The notes beneath the pieces are model-generated. The model saw only the letters and a list, made by a program, of their open reading frames with translations, made no database searches and had not been told where the DNA came from. From contig JBCNJP010000006.1 of the NCBI GenBank assembly GCA_039602395.1, positions 39,152,731 to 39,216,730 on the forward strand: a DNA stretch of 64,000 bases, written 5' to 3'. Source of the DNA: Deinandra increscens subsp. villosa (taxonomy: Eukaryota; Streptophyta; Magnoliopsida; Asterales; Asteraceae). Both the position numbers and the translations under genes were made by a program. This document shows positions 1 to 11,596 of this stretch, in pieces; the first letter of the stretch is position 1, and each line of letters opens with the position of its first letter.

Positions 1-756
1 TTTTTAGTGTCTGTTTGAAGAAAGCAATGACATGTAAACACTTTATCTCCAAGAAATTTAACTCTTTAGAATAAATACTTGAATGCATGAATAGAGGTTT
101 TTGTGTGGCTCTATGCAATTTCAAAGGTACACACCTGTGGGTCACTTTTCAGACCGTTTCATATTTTAGAATAAATATTTGAATGCATGAATAAAGGTGT
201 TTGGTTTCTTATTCATATTTATATTATTTTTTTAAGTCTAATGGGTTGTGGAGTTGTTACACTATTAGGCTCTTAGCATAAATATAAACAACATAGCAAA
301 CCCTTCGAATGGATGTCTATTGCTCCTATATTTAAATTATAGTTTTAGTTGCAATATATGTTATAAATCACTAAACTAGAATTGTGAAATGTGTAGTAAC
401 TTCTGTGATTGCAATTAGAACTACAAGTATGGAACCTCATATTTGTTTTATGTTAGAATTGATCAAACTGAGTTGGTGATACTAAATTTGTTGTCTTTTT
501 TTGTAGGTATATTTCATGATATATTTGTTCGTTGCTCACAATAGCTGCCATGTAAGTTTCTTAACTTTTCTGGCTTTTATTTTTCGTTTGCTCCTATTAG
601 CTACCATGTAAGTTTCTGCTTTTTTTTTATGATGCATAAACCAAAACCTTAACAATTGTCATTTGGATTCTTTTAGAATAGGTTTACGAATAATTGATGT
701 ACTTGTAGTTTGGACTAAAAACCGATACGCGCATCGCGCGCTTCTAGCCCAACTAG
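1..756 (+). mobile_element. Probable Helitron 3' part (5' end outside window)
   Basis: The right boundary has the form expected of plant Helitrons. A short GC-rich hairpin (cgcgc-atc-gcgcg, 728-740) is followed 12 bases later by CTAG at 753-756 and then T at 757. Helitrons end in a hairpin plus CTRR and insert between A and T, so 756/757 would be the boundary. The preceding AT-rich sequence contains intron-like pieces (for example a TTTTTTGTAG tract near 500), as expected of captured gene fragments, but no readable ORF. The 5' TC terminus is not in the window. The hairpin could be coincidental, so confidence is moderate. Confidence 0.4.
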
Positions 757-866
757 TAACTAACATAAACTCACAATTCTTTAGGCAGACTTTTAATAGT
801 GTTAGCGTCTGATTATGGCAAAGTGCATTGGAGATTTCAAGTACGTTTGTGTTCGCAACTACTATC
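757..866. other. Host DNA left of the copia insertion, probably CACTA interior
   Basis: This is a short AT-rich stretch between the Helitron-like end and the copia insertion. It resumes at 3788 after the duplicated target ctatc. A related phrase (gcaactactat) occurs at 852-864 and again near 3852. No coding sequence is seen. Confidence 0.4.
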
Positions 867-1150
867 TGTTGGGTTTGTGGAGCCTTGATTGGGCTCGGTG
901 ACTTGGGCCCGTGTTTTGGTCCGTTGATTTTGTGTAACCCTAATATGATCTCTATTTATATATTCTTCTTGTACTTGTAATTCTCACGTCGAGTGAGGCA
1001 GAGCAATAATAAAATTTCCTGGTTGCAGCCCGTGGATGTAGGTCACACTGACCGAACCACGTTAAATCTCGCGTGTCTATTCTCGTTGTTTACTTTTCTA
1101 CAGCGATTGTTACTTGTGTGTGTGTGTGTGAGTGGTCTCGAATCCTAACA
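867..1150 (+). repeat. 5' LTR of element M
   Basis: 284 bp, matching 3504-3787 base for base as far as can be read. It holds a TATA-like tract (ctatttatatattc, about 952-965) and a GT microsatellite near 1118-1130. It starts TGTT and ends AACA, with the target duplication ctatc immediately to its left. Confidence 0.95.
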
Positions 1151-1152
1151 AG

Positions 1153-1166
1153 TGGTATCTAGAGCC
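1153..1166 (+). other. Primer-binding site of M, altered tRNA-iMet type
   Basis: It reads tggtatctagagcc two bases after the LTR. The usual plant initiator-Met site is TGGTATCAGAGCC, so this copy carries one extra T in the middle. The insertion would weaken primer pairing beyond the first seven bases. Confidence 0.75.
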
Positions 1167-1839
1167 GGGTTCGTTACTCACAGGTTCTGTCTTCACACGT
1201 TTTAGGGTTTCGCCGGCAGTCATCGCCGCCACCCGTGGTTCACCGGTCGATCAGGTTCCGACAGAAGGTATAGTCGGAGATCGATAAGAACAATCACAGA
1301 AAGAAAAAAAAAGGAAAAGGTTAGTTTTTTTTTTCCACCCATTTTGCTTTACGGCTTTGCTTTACGGTTCAGTCTGCAGTTAGCCTTGACCGTGTTCGAT
1401 TAGCGTCGTTTGTTTGATTATCATTTGCTCGCCGAGGAGTAGGGAAGGTCGTTGGATTCCTTTTTTTCTATATATTGCTTGGTTGGTCGGCGTAGAACAA
1501 ACAGAAACGAAGCAGAAGATATCGGTAGGTGCGAAATTGAAGTTGTCAATTTTGACCGAATTAACATCGTTTGACCAATTGTTTGTAATTTATTTTTTTT
1601 GGGACCGTGAGTAAATCTTTTTTGGGAAAAGATTTTGTCAAACAATTTTCTTAAATTAGGATGATGTTTAACATCTATCAGTGATTGTTATGGGGGCAGA
1701 GCCCAAATTCCCTAGTTAAATTGTTTTGGGTCTAGAAAATTATTTCGGTTGTGTTCGAGAAGCGGGGTCGGTTATTTTTATCCAGAAATTCTTTGATATT
1801 GTCATCGAGATTCAAAGTCGAGTTTCTTAGTTTGAGACA

Positions 1840-3402
1840 ATGGCTGAGAGCGGGAAACTTCAGATTGAGAAGTTTGATGGAAAGGACTTTGGTTGGTGGA
1901 AAATGCAAATTGAGGATTTGCTAATTCAGAAGGATTTGGACATGGTATTGGGTGAAAGACCAGAGAAGATTACACCAGACGAATGGAAGAACTTAGATAA
2001 GAAAGCCAAGGCCGTCATTAGATTGTCGTTGTCAAAGGATGTTGCGTTCAACATTCTGAAAGAAACCACAGCGAAGGGCATCATGGATGCATTGTCTAAT
2101 ATGTACGAGAAGCCTTCGGTAGCTAACAAAGTTTACCTGATTCGAGAGCTGGTTAATACGAGAATGCAAGAAGGAAGTTCAGTTACAGTGCACATCAACA
2201 ACATGAACTCGATTTTGTCAAGACTTGGGTCGGTTGATATTAAATTCGAGGATGAGGTTCAGGCTCTACTACTGTTATCTTCATTACCTGATAGCTGGTC
2301 AGGAACTGTTACAGCGATTACGAGTTCTACCAGTAAGTTCACTTTTGATGGGATTCGGGATACTATTCTGGGCGAAGAAGTCAGACGAAGAAATTCGGGT
2401 GAATCATCGAGTGGATTAATGCATGTTGGCAGAGGTAGGAAGAACAACAGAGGTAGTGGGAGCGGGAACAGAAGAAGGAGTCAGTCTAGGGCTCGAGATG
2501 ATGTGACATGCTGGAACTGTAAACAGGTGGGGCACTTCAGGAATCAGTGTCCGAATGAAAAGAAACAAGTTAACTCTGCAGAAGACTATGTTGATGATGA
2601 GACGTTAATATGCAGCATAGAGAGTGGTGTTGATTCCTGGGTCATGGATTCTGGTGCTTCATTTCACGCTACCCACAGCAGTGAAGCATTGCAGAATCTG
2701 AAGGAAGGTGATTTTGGCAAGGTAAAATTGGCGAACAATGATGTACTAGATGTTACGGGCATGGGTGATTTAGATTTGAAGACTTCAGCCGGTTCATGGG
2801 TTTTGAAAGATGTCAGGGTGATTCCAAGCTTGAAGAAACAGTTGATTTCAGTGGGGCAGTTGGATGAACAGGGACATGATGTTAAATTCGGGAACGGGCA
2901 GTGGAAAGTTGTCAAGGGAAATCTAGTCGTGGCTCGGGGAAGAAAGAGAGGTTCGCTTTACATGGTTAGTTTACCGTCTGAGGGAGAGACCATCCCAATT
3001 CAGAAGAAGTCCAAAGTCCGGTTCACAGAGTCTAGTGAGCAGAAGAAGGTTTGTTTTGCAGGAGATAAACCTAGAGCCACATGTCAGATTCAGGTTGAAC
3101 GTACTAGGAAAGGTTCAGAAAAGCAGGTCAAGGGTTTTCGTGACAGTGGGAGTACGGGTTGTGCTTCAGTCAGAGTTACCAGGCGACCATTTGTTAAGAG
3201 AACCAGTGTTCCAGTGGTTGAAGCCTCTCCAGTGGATTACCTGCTTAACATGGAGAGTGTTGTTTGTTCTCAGGGTATTTCAGGATCCGGCAGTTCGTTT
3301 CAGTGGGAGCCGGTAGGGATCGAGGACGAGTCAGGGGCGGTTCTTGCCATGACTGATATGTTGGAGCTCGGGGGAGCTTCAACGGGCCTTCAGGTTAACT
3401 GA
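1840..3402 (+). CDS. gag-protease-like polyprotein of element M (520 aa)
   Basis: This is an intact copia-type Gag. The N-terminal part (KFDGKDFGWWKMQIEDLL, helical, about residues 1-190) resembles the copia gag family. It is followed by a basic Arg/Gly/Ser stretch and a CCHC zinc knuckle, CWNCKQVGHFRNQC, from residue 224. A protease-like active-site motif DSGA lies near residue 270, and a gag-pre-integrase-like region ending RGSLYMV near residue 375. The remaining ~140 residues are basic and unlike integrase, and the ORF ends without a pol domain. Just downstream, near 3480-3503, comes the KWEIVG-type purine tract seen at copia 3' ends. I therefore infer a large internal deletion that joined gag-PR to the 3' end while keeping an ORF. 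The ATG at 1840 follows a ~690-bp leader. Confidence 0.85.
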   Translation: MAESGKLQIEKFDGKDFGWWKMQIEDLLIQKDLDMVLGERPEKITPDEWKNLDKKAKAVIRLSLSKDVAFNILKETTAKGIMDALSNMYEKPSVANKVYLIRELVNTRMQEGSSVTVHINNMNSILSRLGSVDIKFEDEVQALLLLSSLPDSWSGTVTAITSSTSKFTFDGIRDTILGEEVRRRNSGESSSGLMHVGRGRKNNRGSGSGNRRRSQSRARDDVTCWNCKQVGHFRNQCPNEKKQVNSAEDYVDDETLICSIESGVDSWVMDSGASFHATHSSEALQNLKEGDFGKVKLANNDVLDVTGMGDLDLKTSAGSWVLKDVRVIPSLKKQLISVGQLDEQGHDVKFGNGQWKVVKGNLVVARGRKRGSLYMVSLPSEGETIPIQKKSKVRFTESSEQKKVCFAGDKPRATCQIQVERTRKGSEKQVKGFRDSGSTGCASVRVTRRPFVKRTSVPVVEASPVDYLLNMESVVCSQGISGSGSSFQWEPVGIEDESGAVLAMTDMLELGGASTGLQVN

Positions 3403-3503
3403 TGAGAAGGCCGCTGCAGCCAGGAGGATTGACGAGAATTACTAGACGTACAAGTGTTACAGCGGATGGCAGTTGAAGATGATCAAGCCTCCAAGTGGGA
3501 GAT

Positions 3504-3787
3504 TGTTGGGTTTGTGGAGCCTTGATTGGGCTCGGTGACTTGGGCCCGTGTTTTGGTCCGTTGATTTTGTGTAACCCTAATATGATCTCTATTTATATAT
3601 TCTTCTTGTACTTGTAATTCTCACGTCGAGTGAGGCAGAGCAATAATAAAATTTCCTGGTTGCAGCCCGTGGATGTAGGTCACACTGACCGAACCACGTT
3701 AAATCTCGCGTGTCTATTCTCGTTGTTTACTTTTCTACAGCGATTGTTACTTGTGTGTGTGTGTGTGAGTGGTCTCGAATCCTAACA
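3504..3787 (+). repeat. 3' LTR of element M
   Basis: 284 bp, identical by eye to the 5' LTR, preceded by the polypurine tract and followed by the second ctatc target copy at 3788-3792. Confidence 0.95.
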
Positions 3788-4740
3788 CTATCAATCTTGG
3801 TTTATTTATGGTTTTCTTTTCATAATTATTTTCCAATCAGGTTGTGAGGTTTGCAACTACTATTCACAATGTTACCTTTTAATCTCTTCTTAGTGATCAC
3901 TGTTTGTCTGTAACTGTTACGCAAATTGCAGTTTTAGGAGCTCCAATATAATAGGTTTACTCATTTCAGTTGGATCTTTATAGATCATAAGAAATGAGGC
4001 ATTATTACTTCTAACCTACTCAGACCCGTGAAGTTGAAGAAATCCAAAAAATATTAGTGTTCGAAGGTGCTTTTGAGAAGATTTTCAGTGTTATCATGGA
4101 AGAGAGAGTTTCGGATGGTGGCATCGTTGTACATGTGTCAAAGCTTACTATTTTATATATATGTCTATTTTATTTGAAAATTAAACTCTCTATAAGTCGA
4201 GATCCACTGATGTGTTCTTCACCTCATAGGATTGTCTTGAATTGTTTAACAATCTCATCCGTAGCAATGCATCCAATTAAGTTTTGCTTATTTTCTTTTA
4301 GAAAATGTTTATTTGGTTAAAGCTTTGTATATATCATGTTTCTTTTAATGATGCCAAAGGTGTTGCTAAGGGAGACTATAAGCTTTGACTCACTAATATG
4401 ATTTTGAAACACAGAGGTAGCACATACAATACTTCTCAACAAAAGGTTAGGCTTTAAATGTTTAACAGCTCAGCAGTCATATTGACAACACAGTTTGAGA
4501 TTTCATTTACCAAATAAGTGTTGCAGCCTCTGTCTAATATTGCTTTTGTGTTTTTTTCTTTCTCATTGTTCATATGGACTTTATCATGTTGCATATTTTA
4601 AGATATCATTTATCTATTCTATGTAATTGGTTGTTTCTTCTGTTACTAAATCATATTTTATTTTCTGCAGGTTTTTGGTATTATGTGTTATGCCAATATT
4701 ATCCACATCGAATCTACCCTAACACCTTAGTGCTAACAAA

Positions 4741-5088
4741 TGGAGATGTGTAAACCATGGAAAGCTCGAGGAACCAAACGACAGGTAAAAACTAAACTTT
4801 GTTTCCTTATTATTGTAATGATTTTTATTTTTTGGACTGTTTTGATTTTGTACCTCTTAACTCATTTAACATAAAGCCAAATGTACTTTGTTTATATATT
4901 GTTTATATTTAATTGGTTTTTTTTCAATGTTGTTGATGCAGGAACTAATTATCATTACATCGGATCAACATAATAAAGATGAAAACATCCAGGCGTAAAA
5001 GTTGAAAAGACGGTATGTGACGAGAGATGACATCGTGAAGCGGAAGAAAGTTACTAAGAAGATTAAGCTCTGTGATGATTTAGATTAA
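4741..5088 (+). pseudogene. Two-exon coding remnant, probably the end of a CACTA-borne gene
   Basis: A short ATG-led reading frame (MEMCKPWKARGTKRQ) reaches a GT donor at 4785-4786. It continues in frame after an acceptor AG at 4940-4941 (ELIIITSDQHNKDENIQA), meets one stop (TAA, about 4996-4998), and then reads through a basic tail KRRYVTRDDIVKRKKVTK to a final TAA at about 5086-5088. The frame holds across the intron, and the lysine/arginine-rich C-terminus sits just before the subterminal repeats. I do not recognise the protein. Chance is a real alternative given its small size. Confidence 0.3.
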
Positions 5089-5189
5089 GGTGCATCTATG
5101 TTTTTTTAAACACGAGAAATTATATTTGTGGAACAATCTCAATTTAATAGTGTATGCTAATTATCGTTTCAAATTTTCGGTTTATGGTA

Positions 5190-6590
5190 TTAATTCCGCA
5201 TGTGTGACTAAACGCTACGTCAAATAATGTTGTTATTCAACCTTTTTGGTCTCATTTTATATTATTGTATTTTATTTCACTAAATAGTATACAATTGTCA
5301 CTTTATATTAACAATTGTGTAACTAAAACACAGAAGCAGTCACATAGAATATAAAAATTGTGACTATAACTGTTTTACCGTTACGTATTCATGTATCATA
5401 TGTGACTATATGCTAAATGTGAAAACTAATACTCAAAACTAATGTGACTAAAACTATAACAAATGTGACACCTACAACTAATAAATGTGACTATAACATG
5501 TTTCCCGTCTCAATTTTTTGGTTTTATGCCACTAAACGGTATAAAATGGTCACTCCTATATTAACAACTATGTTATTATTAACATCATATAGTCACATTT
5601 TACATAATTAATCGTGTCTAAAATACATAAATAGTCACATAGAAACTCAAAGTGTGACTAAAAGTGTGTTAGGGTGATGTATTTATGTAATATATGTGAC
5701 TAAATGGGAAGTGTAATAACAAAAAGTTAAAAATAATATGACTAAAGGTTAGCAAAAAAATGATACTTACAAATACTTAATGTGATTATAAATCGTTTCT
5801 AGTTATATTTTTATTTCTCTTATGTGACTAAAAGGTATATAATGGTTACTTTATATTAACAACTAGGTGTTTTGTGTGTCTAAAAACTATGAAATAGTCA
5901 CACTTCAAACTATTTCCACATCAACTTTCATGATATAGTCACACATAACAAAATTGTGTGTCTCTAAAACCTAAACAATAGTCACACCTAAAATATTTGT
6001 TATGTGACCAATTGCTAGCAAAACGTCATAGTGAACACAAAAAACATGTGACCATTTGGGAACAATTTGTCACTAAAGAGTATATAATGGTCACTTTATA
6101 TTACCAACTAGGTGTTTAGTTGTGACCATATACCAACCAATAGTCACTCTATGACATTTTTGTGTCTCTAAAAATATGAATTAGTCACACTTCAAGCTCT
6201 TTATATATGAACGTTTATGAAATAGTCACACATAACAAAATTGTGTGTTTCTAAAACCTAAACAATAGTCACACTAAATTATTAGTAATGTGACCAATTA
6301 TTAGCAAAACGTCATGGTGAACATGAACATCATGTCACCATTTGGGAACATTTTGTCACTACAAACTAAATAAGTGTTACTAAAAAGGGTTTATGATGAC
6401 ATTATTCGATAAAATCATTGATCCAACAAGAAAAATCGCTAGTCTATAGTCACACTTTTTATCTACGGTCACTGAAATTTAATGTCACGGTATGTGACCT
6501 AAAATGGCGAGACTTTTGGTCACGGATGGGACAAAAAAAAATTGTGACTAATCACTTATGGTCACACTTTTCTGATGTCACCGAAGATCA
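5190..6590. repeat. Subterminal repeat region of the CACTA element (TGTGACTA / TAGTCACA)
   Basis: Dozens of copies of tgtgacta, tgtgacca, tagtcaca and ggtcacttt are spaced roughly 20-60 bp apart in direct and inverted orientation, with no ORF. Longer duplicated segments also occur: a block with aacaatagtcacac... at about 5965-6060 recurs at about 6250-6350. In En/Spm-type elements such repeats are transposase-binding sites that define the functional end. That role is inferred here from position. Confidence 0.75.
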
Positions 6591-6604
6591 GTTTTGTACT
6601 AGTG

Positions 6605-8043
6605 ATACTTCCTGATTTTCTTGTGCAAACCAAAAATTATTTCTAGTAACACCGTCATGAGTGCACAAACTGCGTATCTCACCGCAAGCATATTTCTCAT
6701 TAATGAAGGTAATGTTAGTGAAGAGTCTTCCTATTTTCAAACTAATGACTTCCAGCTTTAACGTAATGACTACTCTGGTTGACCTTCTGAACATGTGTTA
6801 TCAATTTATGCCTGCATGGTTTAAACATTTTATGATTAAAAAACCGGGAATTCCTGATTTTTGCGTTTTTGAAATCCTTATGCCCTGGGTAAACTTTTAA
6901 GCTTAGGGATCGGAAAGTATTACACAATTGGTTAGCTTTTCAACTAGTTAGCACCATCGATGACGAGACCATCTTGTACCGTTATCATATTGATAATACC
7001 AAGTCTTTGATGGAAACTCTATTTTCACCCATCGAGCGTGAACTTCTTGTTATCGATAGCTAATTATACAATCGACTTGTATTATCCCTTCTTACCCATC
7101 GAGTACACCAAGAGATCCATACAATTGTCTATTCAATAACGCTCCTGTCATAATAACTATCAACAAACTTCTGGTACACAGATCCTCATTATCATTTTCA
7201 GGAAACTTTCATTGATGAACCCCAACTTGAGCATAAACCAAATGGCCTGCTTCAAATTTTGGGATCGTCTTGAAATCTGAAGCATTATTACGCACTGCAC
7301 GTGCCAAACTCTCGACGATCTTCACTAGAACGACAAACTCTACGCATCCTACTAGTCTGGTGAATGGAAATACATACACCTTTTGTTTGTACAACTTATT
7401 GAGGTTTTAATCTCTCGCCCATTTTACATTCTAACCTATGGGAGAAACTTGACGTCCTCTTTTTCCGATAAAAATATCCAGTTTGGTTTGACTAAATTGC
7501 TAGTAATGGTAGGTAATTGGTACGCCTTCAAGGTGCTGGTAGTGTGGTGGGTTAGCTGCGGTACACCCTATATATAAACATTAGTGGCACGTTGAATGTG
7601 GGACCAGTACTGGACCAAGGATTGACTCTAGAGCCATACACAAAAACTCATCTAGAGAGACTCCATCTAATGAGACCGTGTTCCCGAAAAAAAAATTTAA
7701 TGCTACTTTCTCTTAGATTATAGATATCTCCAGCATGCTTCTACCAAGTGAGGCATACCCGAAATAATCAAACTCCATGCTTACAATTTGCCGGGTCTGG
7801 ATGAAAAACTCTCCTAAAGCGAATGGCCTACCCGATTTAGATGTGAGTTCTGACTCAGATGAACATCAACATAAAAAAAACCAGAAATTTTTCCCTTATG
7901 AATGACAAACCACCCGATCGGATGATCAACTCCAATTTTTATAAGCATGTGTTAGGAAGTAGGTTGACATCCCTTTAAGGGAAGACAACTTTTGAATCGA
8001 CTGTCCTTTTGATAAACCTTTTGGCATTCACTGAAGTGATACC
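6605..8043 (+). mobile_element. Element B, internal region part 1 (LARD-like Ty3/gypsy derivative)
   Basis: Non-coding sequence colinear with 49770-51200 of element A. Shared phrases include the start ctgattttcttgtgc, the block around accgcaagcatatt, and a long near-identical stretch at 7519-7650. The CACTA element interrupts it on the left and element N interrupts it at 8043. No gag-pol ORF is recoverable. The short ORFs here are not conserved in frame with A. Confidence 0.75.
7519..7650 (+). other. Highly conserved island with TATA-like core in LARD B
   Basis: This block matches 50667-50790 of element A much better than its surroundings do. It contains ccctatatataaacatt at about 7566-7582, identical in both copies. 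Strong conservation in an otherwise diverged non-coding domain suggests a functional element, perhaps an internal promoter. That role is inference. Confidence 0.5.
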
Positions 8044-9368
8044 TGATAGCGGATGTCGTGGTCCACTTCAAAAACCTAAATAACCTACGTAGCTAGGGTA
8101 AATAGGGTATCGAATCCACGAAGAGCATGTGGTCAGTGTTATATGATTTATTTCATTATTTGACTACATTAAACTAAAAAAAAAAACTAAAAAGTGTAAA
8201 AGTTGATTTTTGATTTTAAAAGAAATAGTAAACAAGAATAATAATGAATAAAAAAGATGATCACACCCAGGATTCAGATTAGCAATAGACAACGTAAACT
8301 TCATTTGATTATTTTGAAACTATTACATAGACATAAATTGGTATTGACTTTAGTGTGAAGTACTCGTACAAGACCAAGGAATCTGGCGGATGCTGGCTAA
8401 CGGTCCGAAACCGAATAACGGCTCCTGCTAAGATGTTGCCTTAGTACGAGTCAATTGGTAATAATAGAATTGGTCATTACTCAATAATTAAGCTAGCAAT
8501 TAATAATCAAGCAACGCCAAAACCAGTAAGACGAATCTTTATCAACTAAATCTACCAATGGCTTCTTATTCAATCATAAAATCGAATGCTTGAACTTACA
8601 CCCAATGTCATAACAATCAAAACGAAGAAAACTGAATCTTATACTAACCCTACACCGGGGTATGATCATAAGTACTTAGCCAATCATAATAACGAAGAAC
8701 TTCAATACTGTCACTATAAAATTCTCCATCAAAATAAACCGACTAAAATAACAAGTATGTTCTACAATCAAACTAATAGAAAAATGATTAACAAAAAGAA
8801 ATAACCCTCAATGATTGTATGAATTCTTCATGGAACAATCCTGGTGCATGCGTCCAAAGCAGCCAAACGGCTGCACTTTGCTGCCGTCAAACCCTCGTGC
8901 CTCGAATGTCAATCCCCTTCTCAATTGTTGTTTCGTTTTTCTTTATAGATCTCCTAATTTCGGTTGCTTAGTTACAGCCCAAACCCAATTCTTTGTTATG
9001 GACTTCAGTTAGATCGGCCCACATGTTTTGCTCATAGCCCACGTCACCTTCCAATTTCAGCTCAATAATTATTAAACTCCCATTAAGATATTCACGTGAC
9101 ATCTCCTGTTTTACAAACCAACACATAAATTTATTTTAACTTTTCATTCACTTTAGACAATTATTGGATATCATGATTTATGGAGCAATGTATGTTTGGT
9201 TCATGATCCATTGGAGCTTTCATTCAACTAACTAATAACAATTTAATCTCATTTTTTCATAACCCATTAAGTACAAAAACCGACTAATATCAATATATAT
9301 CGTACTTAGATCGATGCATTTCTAATATATTTAATATAAAATAGAGTGTATCTAGACACCACTCATCA
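8044..9368 (-). repeat. 3' LTR of element N
   Basis: 1325 bp. On the plus strand it starts tgatagcgg and ends actcatca. It pairs with 11807-13131 with only scattered substitutions. It contains no ORF that would be conserved as protein; the 72- and 65-codon readings here are simply duplicated with the LTR. Confidence 0.93.
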
Positions 9369-10746
9369 CATTCCCCAACTTAAACATTTTTCGTCCCGAA
9401 AAAGAGATGCAATGGAATCATAATTAGTAAGCCGATCTTATCGCAATTCATTTCAAACAGGACATGACTCTACATAAACTGTGATTGCCAATATATTTTG
9501 TCCACTTTAAACTCAACTCTTCTAATCCCAACCAAATGCATTGTGCTTACTAATGTACAAAATTACCAGCATGTTTAACTGTCCCCACAACTTGAGGAGA
9601 CCATGCACCACCATTATGACACTGTAGAGATTAAGTCCATTTAATTTTCCCTTCTACGTGACATCCGGGACTTACCTCCCATTATTTTCTCAATATATAT
9701 TTTTTTCTTTTTTTTTCTTTTTCTGTTTTCTATTTTTTTCTTCATTTTTTTATGTTTATTTTTTTTTAATTCTTTTTCAAATATAAAGCTACCAATTTTA
9801 TTAGGTGGTGGTGTCATAAGAGTAGAAGCATGGTGTGTGAGAAAGGAATACTGGGTATAAATACCACTCGCAACCCGTTTTTGCTGGGACTCAGTTTTTT
9901 AAACCATGCATACCGGGATGGGAAACTAAACACATAAATTCAATTAAAGTTATTGCACGCACATTGGTGTTCATAAGTTTAGGTCGAGCCTACCAACATA
10001 TCACAAGTTAGATGCATTTTCAGCCCTAGAAATCCACTTCATGTATAAGCATCAACCTACCAATTTTCTATCATTTTCCATATATGCAAAAACTCTTTTT
10101 CAGGGACATTGATCTTTTTCGTACCAATCACACAACCAACTTTTTTTTTTTTTTACAAAATGCATAAATATACAAATGCCTAACTAAACTAACTAACATG
10201 CAAACACATAAAAATTAATAATTCTTAACTAAACTTAGAAAAGGAACGGGTTCACCTGATTTTGTAGTCGTGGCGAGATCTTCAAGTGTTGTGATGATCT
10301 TCAAAGTCTATCTCATAACCTGCAAAACTTAGCAAAGATTGTGTAGAAGCATGCTTCTCACAGCAATTAGCACACAAAAATTTTAAAATTTTGCATTTTT
10401 TTCTTCTTTTAAACCCAACTTAAAAACCACGAATTGCAACCACAAAAATAAGTAACCCCCTTCCCCAACTTAAAACATTGCATTGTCCCTAATGCAACAC
10501 TTAAGTTCTAATTCAATTAAAAATAATTAATTAAAAAAAACAAACAGAAAAAATCCTAAAACTCACTTTCGTAGGAATCACGGTTGCATTTAGCATATGC
10601 AACAAGCCTTTTAAACCTCTCGGTAGCCCGAGTGGACGAGTGAAGTCTCGTGAGGGTTTCTAGCTAACACACCCATAAAGTTATCGGGTTGCCTCCCGAA
10701 AGCGCTAAGTTTAAGGTCCTCAGCCAGACCGTACCTGATATGAAGC
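9369..10746. other. Non-coding 3' body of element N
   Basis: AT-rich sequence with a T-rich tract at about 9690-9780 and no convincing ORF. Near 10600-10720 the minus strand reads a GGxGGCAACCCGAT-like phrase (around 10686-10702) that I associate with Tat/Athila pol boundaries. It suggests remnants of deleted pol. Confidence 0.5.
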
Positions 10747-11596
10747 TCATGGTGGTCTTAGTGAACACTTGCCTACCGAGTTTCCAGTGTACGCTCGGTA
10801 GCTAACATGCCACATCCAGATTTGTTTCATGATTTGTGGCATGTTCAGTGAATAAAATGAGATGTTGTTGCGGGGCCATTGCTTGATAAATTGCCCAGTG
10901 TCTTGTAACCCCACCTTTCTACTTCGCGGTCTTGAGTCATCTTCCCCAACTTTATTCTTTAGGATTACCTCGGTCTTTGATTCTTCAGGAAGACTTGTCT
11001 TTTGTTCTTCTTCCTCTTCATTACCCCTAACAGTCTGCTTCACCTTCAGCACTTCAGCAATTGAGGGAATCATCGGTGTGGTATTAACATCCACAACCTC
11101 TTCCTCGACTTGAGAATATAAGTCAGCAGATAATGGTGTTATAGCCTCTTCTTTATGAATCTTCATTGTGAGCACATCACACTTCAAACTCAAGCATTCA
11201 ATCTTTTCTTGATCTGAGAGGCCAGATAACGATAACAACTTGTCGATCCTAGATAATGTCGAGTTGAATCGAGCAATCTGTTCATCCTCCTCATATTGAT
11301 ATATCGGCTCATCGTACTGAATATCAAACTGCTCGTGTATCTGATGGGGAAAATGACACTGGTTCCGATAGTAATCTTGGGAAGAATTATGTTCTGAGTA
11401 TCCACGATAGCCCCCCTGGTAACATGGTTGCGAGTACCCTTGAGACTATGATGAAGGTGGGTCATGATGCGTGTGATACGATGGGCTCTCATCATCCTCA
11501 TCTTCAATAATTTTAATATAACTCGGCAATGTTGGGCAATGAAAAACATCGTGAAAGTAACTCCCGCAGTTATGGCATTCATTAGGTTCATCCATG
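10747..11596 (-). pseudogene. gag-like zinc-knuckle protein of element N, one in-frame stop
   Basis: The minus-strand reading starts at ATG 11596 (MDEPNECHNCGSYFHDVFHC). It carries an exact C-x2-C-x4-H-x4-C knuckle in its first ~20 residues. An Asp/Glu- and Tyr-rich region (EDEDDESPSYHTHHD) ends in one TAG stop near 11447. The same frame then runs open through a Tyr/Gln-rich stretch, a helical segment (DKLLSLSGLSDQEKIECLSL) and an acidic middle (RGNEEEEEQKTSLPEE) to 10747. There is no protease, RT or integrase. A knuckle at the extreme N-terminus is unusual for Gag, so this may be a fragment of a longer Gag re-initiated internally, or an accessory nucleic-acid-binding protein. The single stop means it is either broken or needs readthrough. 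Confidence 0.6.

Larger units (their letters stand above)
867..3787 (+). mobile_element. Element M: non-autonomous Ty1/copia-type LTR element, gag plus protease-like domain only
   Basis: A complete insertion of 2921 bp. The LTRs at 867-1150 and 3504-3787 are both 284 bp, start TGTT, end AACA and look identical by eye. A 5-bp target duplication ctatc flanks the element at 862-866 and 3788-3792. A primer-binding site resembling the complement of initiator tRNA-Met lies at 1153-1166, and a purine-rich tract (caagtgggagat) at 3492-3503. The only long ORF is gag with a protease-like segment. Integrase, reverse transcriptase and RNase H are absent, so movement must depend on another element's proteins. 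Identical LTRs imply very recent insertion. Confidence 0.95.
3788..6604. mobile_element. CACTA (En/Spm-type) transposon, right-hand part
   Basis: The right terminus reads gttttgtactagtg, ending at 6604. Its reverse complement begins CACTAGTACAAAA, a standard plant CACTA terminal inverted repeat. Directly inside lie ~1.4 kb of subterminal repeats in both orientations (TGTGACTA / TAGTCACA), the usual transposase-binding architecture of this superfamily. Bases 3788-5100 are AT-rich with exon-like fragments only. The left terminus was not found and probably lies left of the window, with element M and the Helitron nested inside. A 3-bp target copy (ata, 6605-6607) cannot be confirmed without the other end. 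Confidence 0.75.

Noticed and set aside
4741..5088. Replication protein A-like gene from a Helitron
   Set aside because: The basic tail first suggested it, but no OB-fold motif is visible and the position next to CACTA subterminal repeats argues otherwise.
8586..8804. 72-codon ORF repeated at 12349-12567
   Set aside because: The duplication is explained by the two LTRs of element N. There is no domain, and the strand is opposite to the element.
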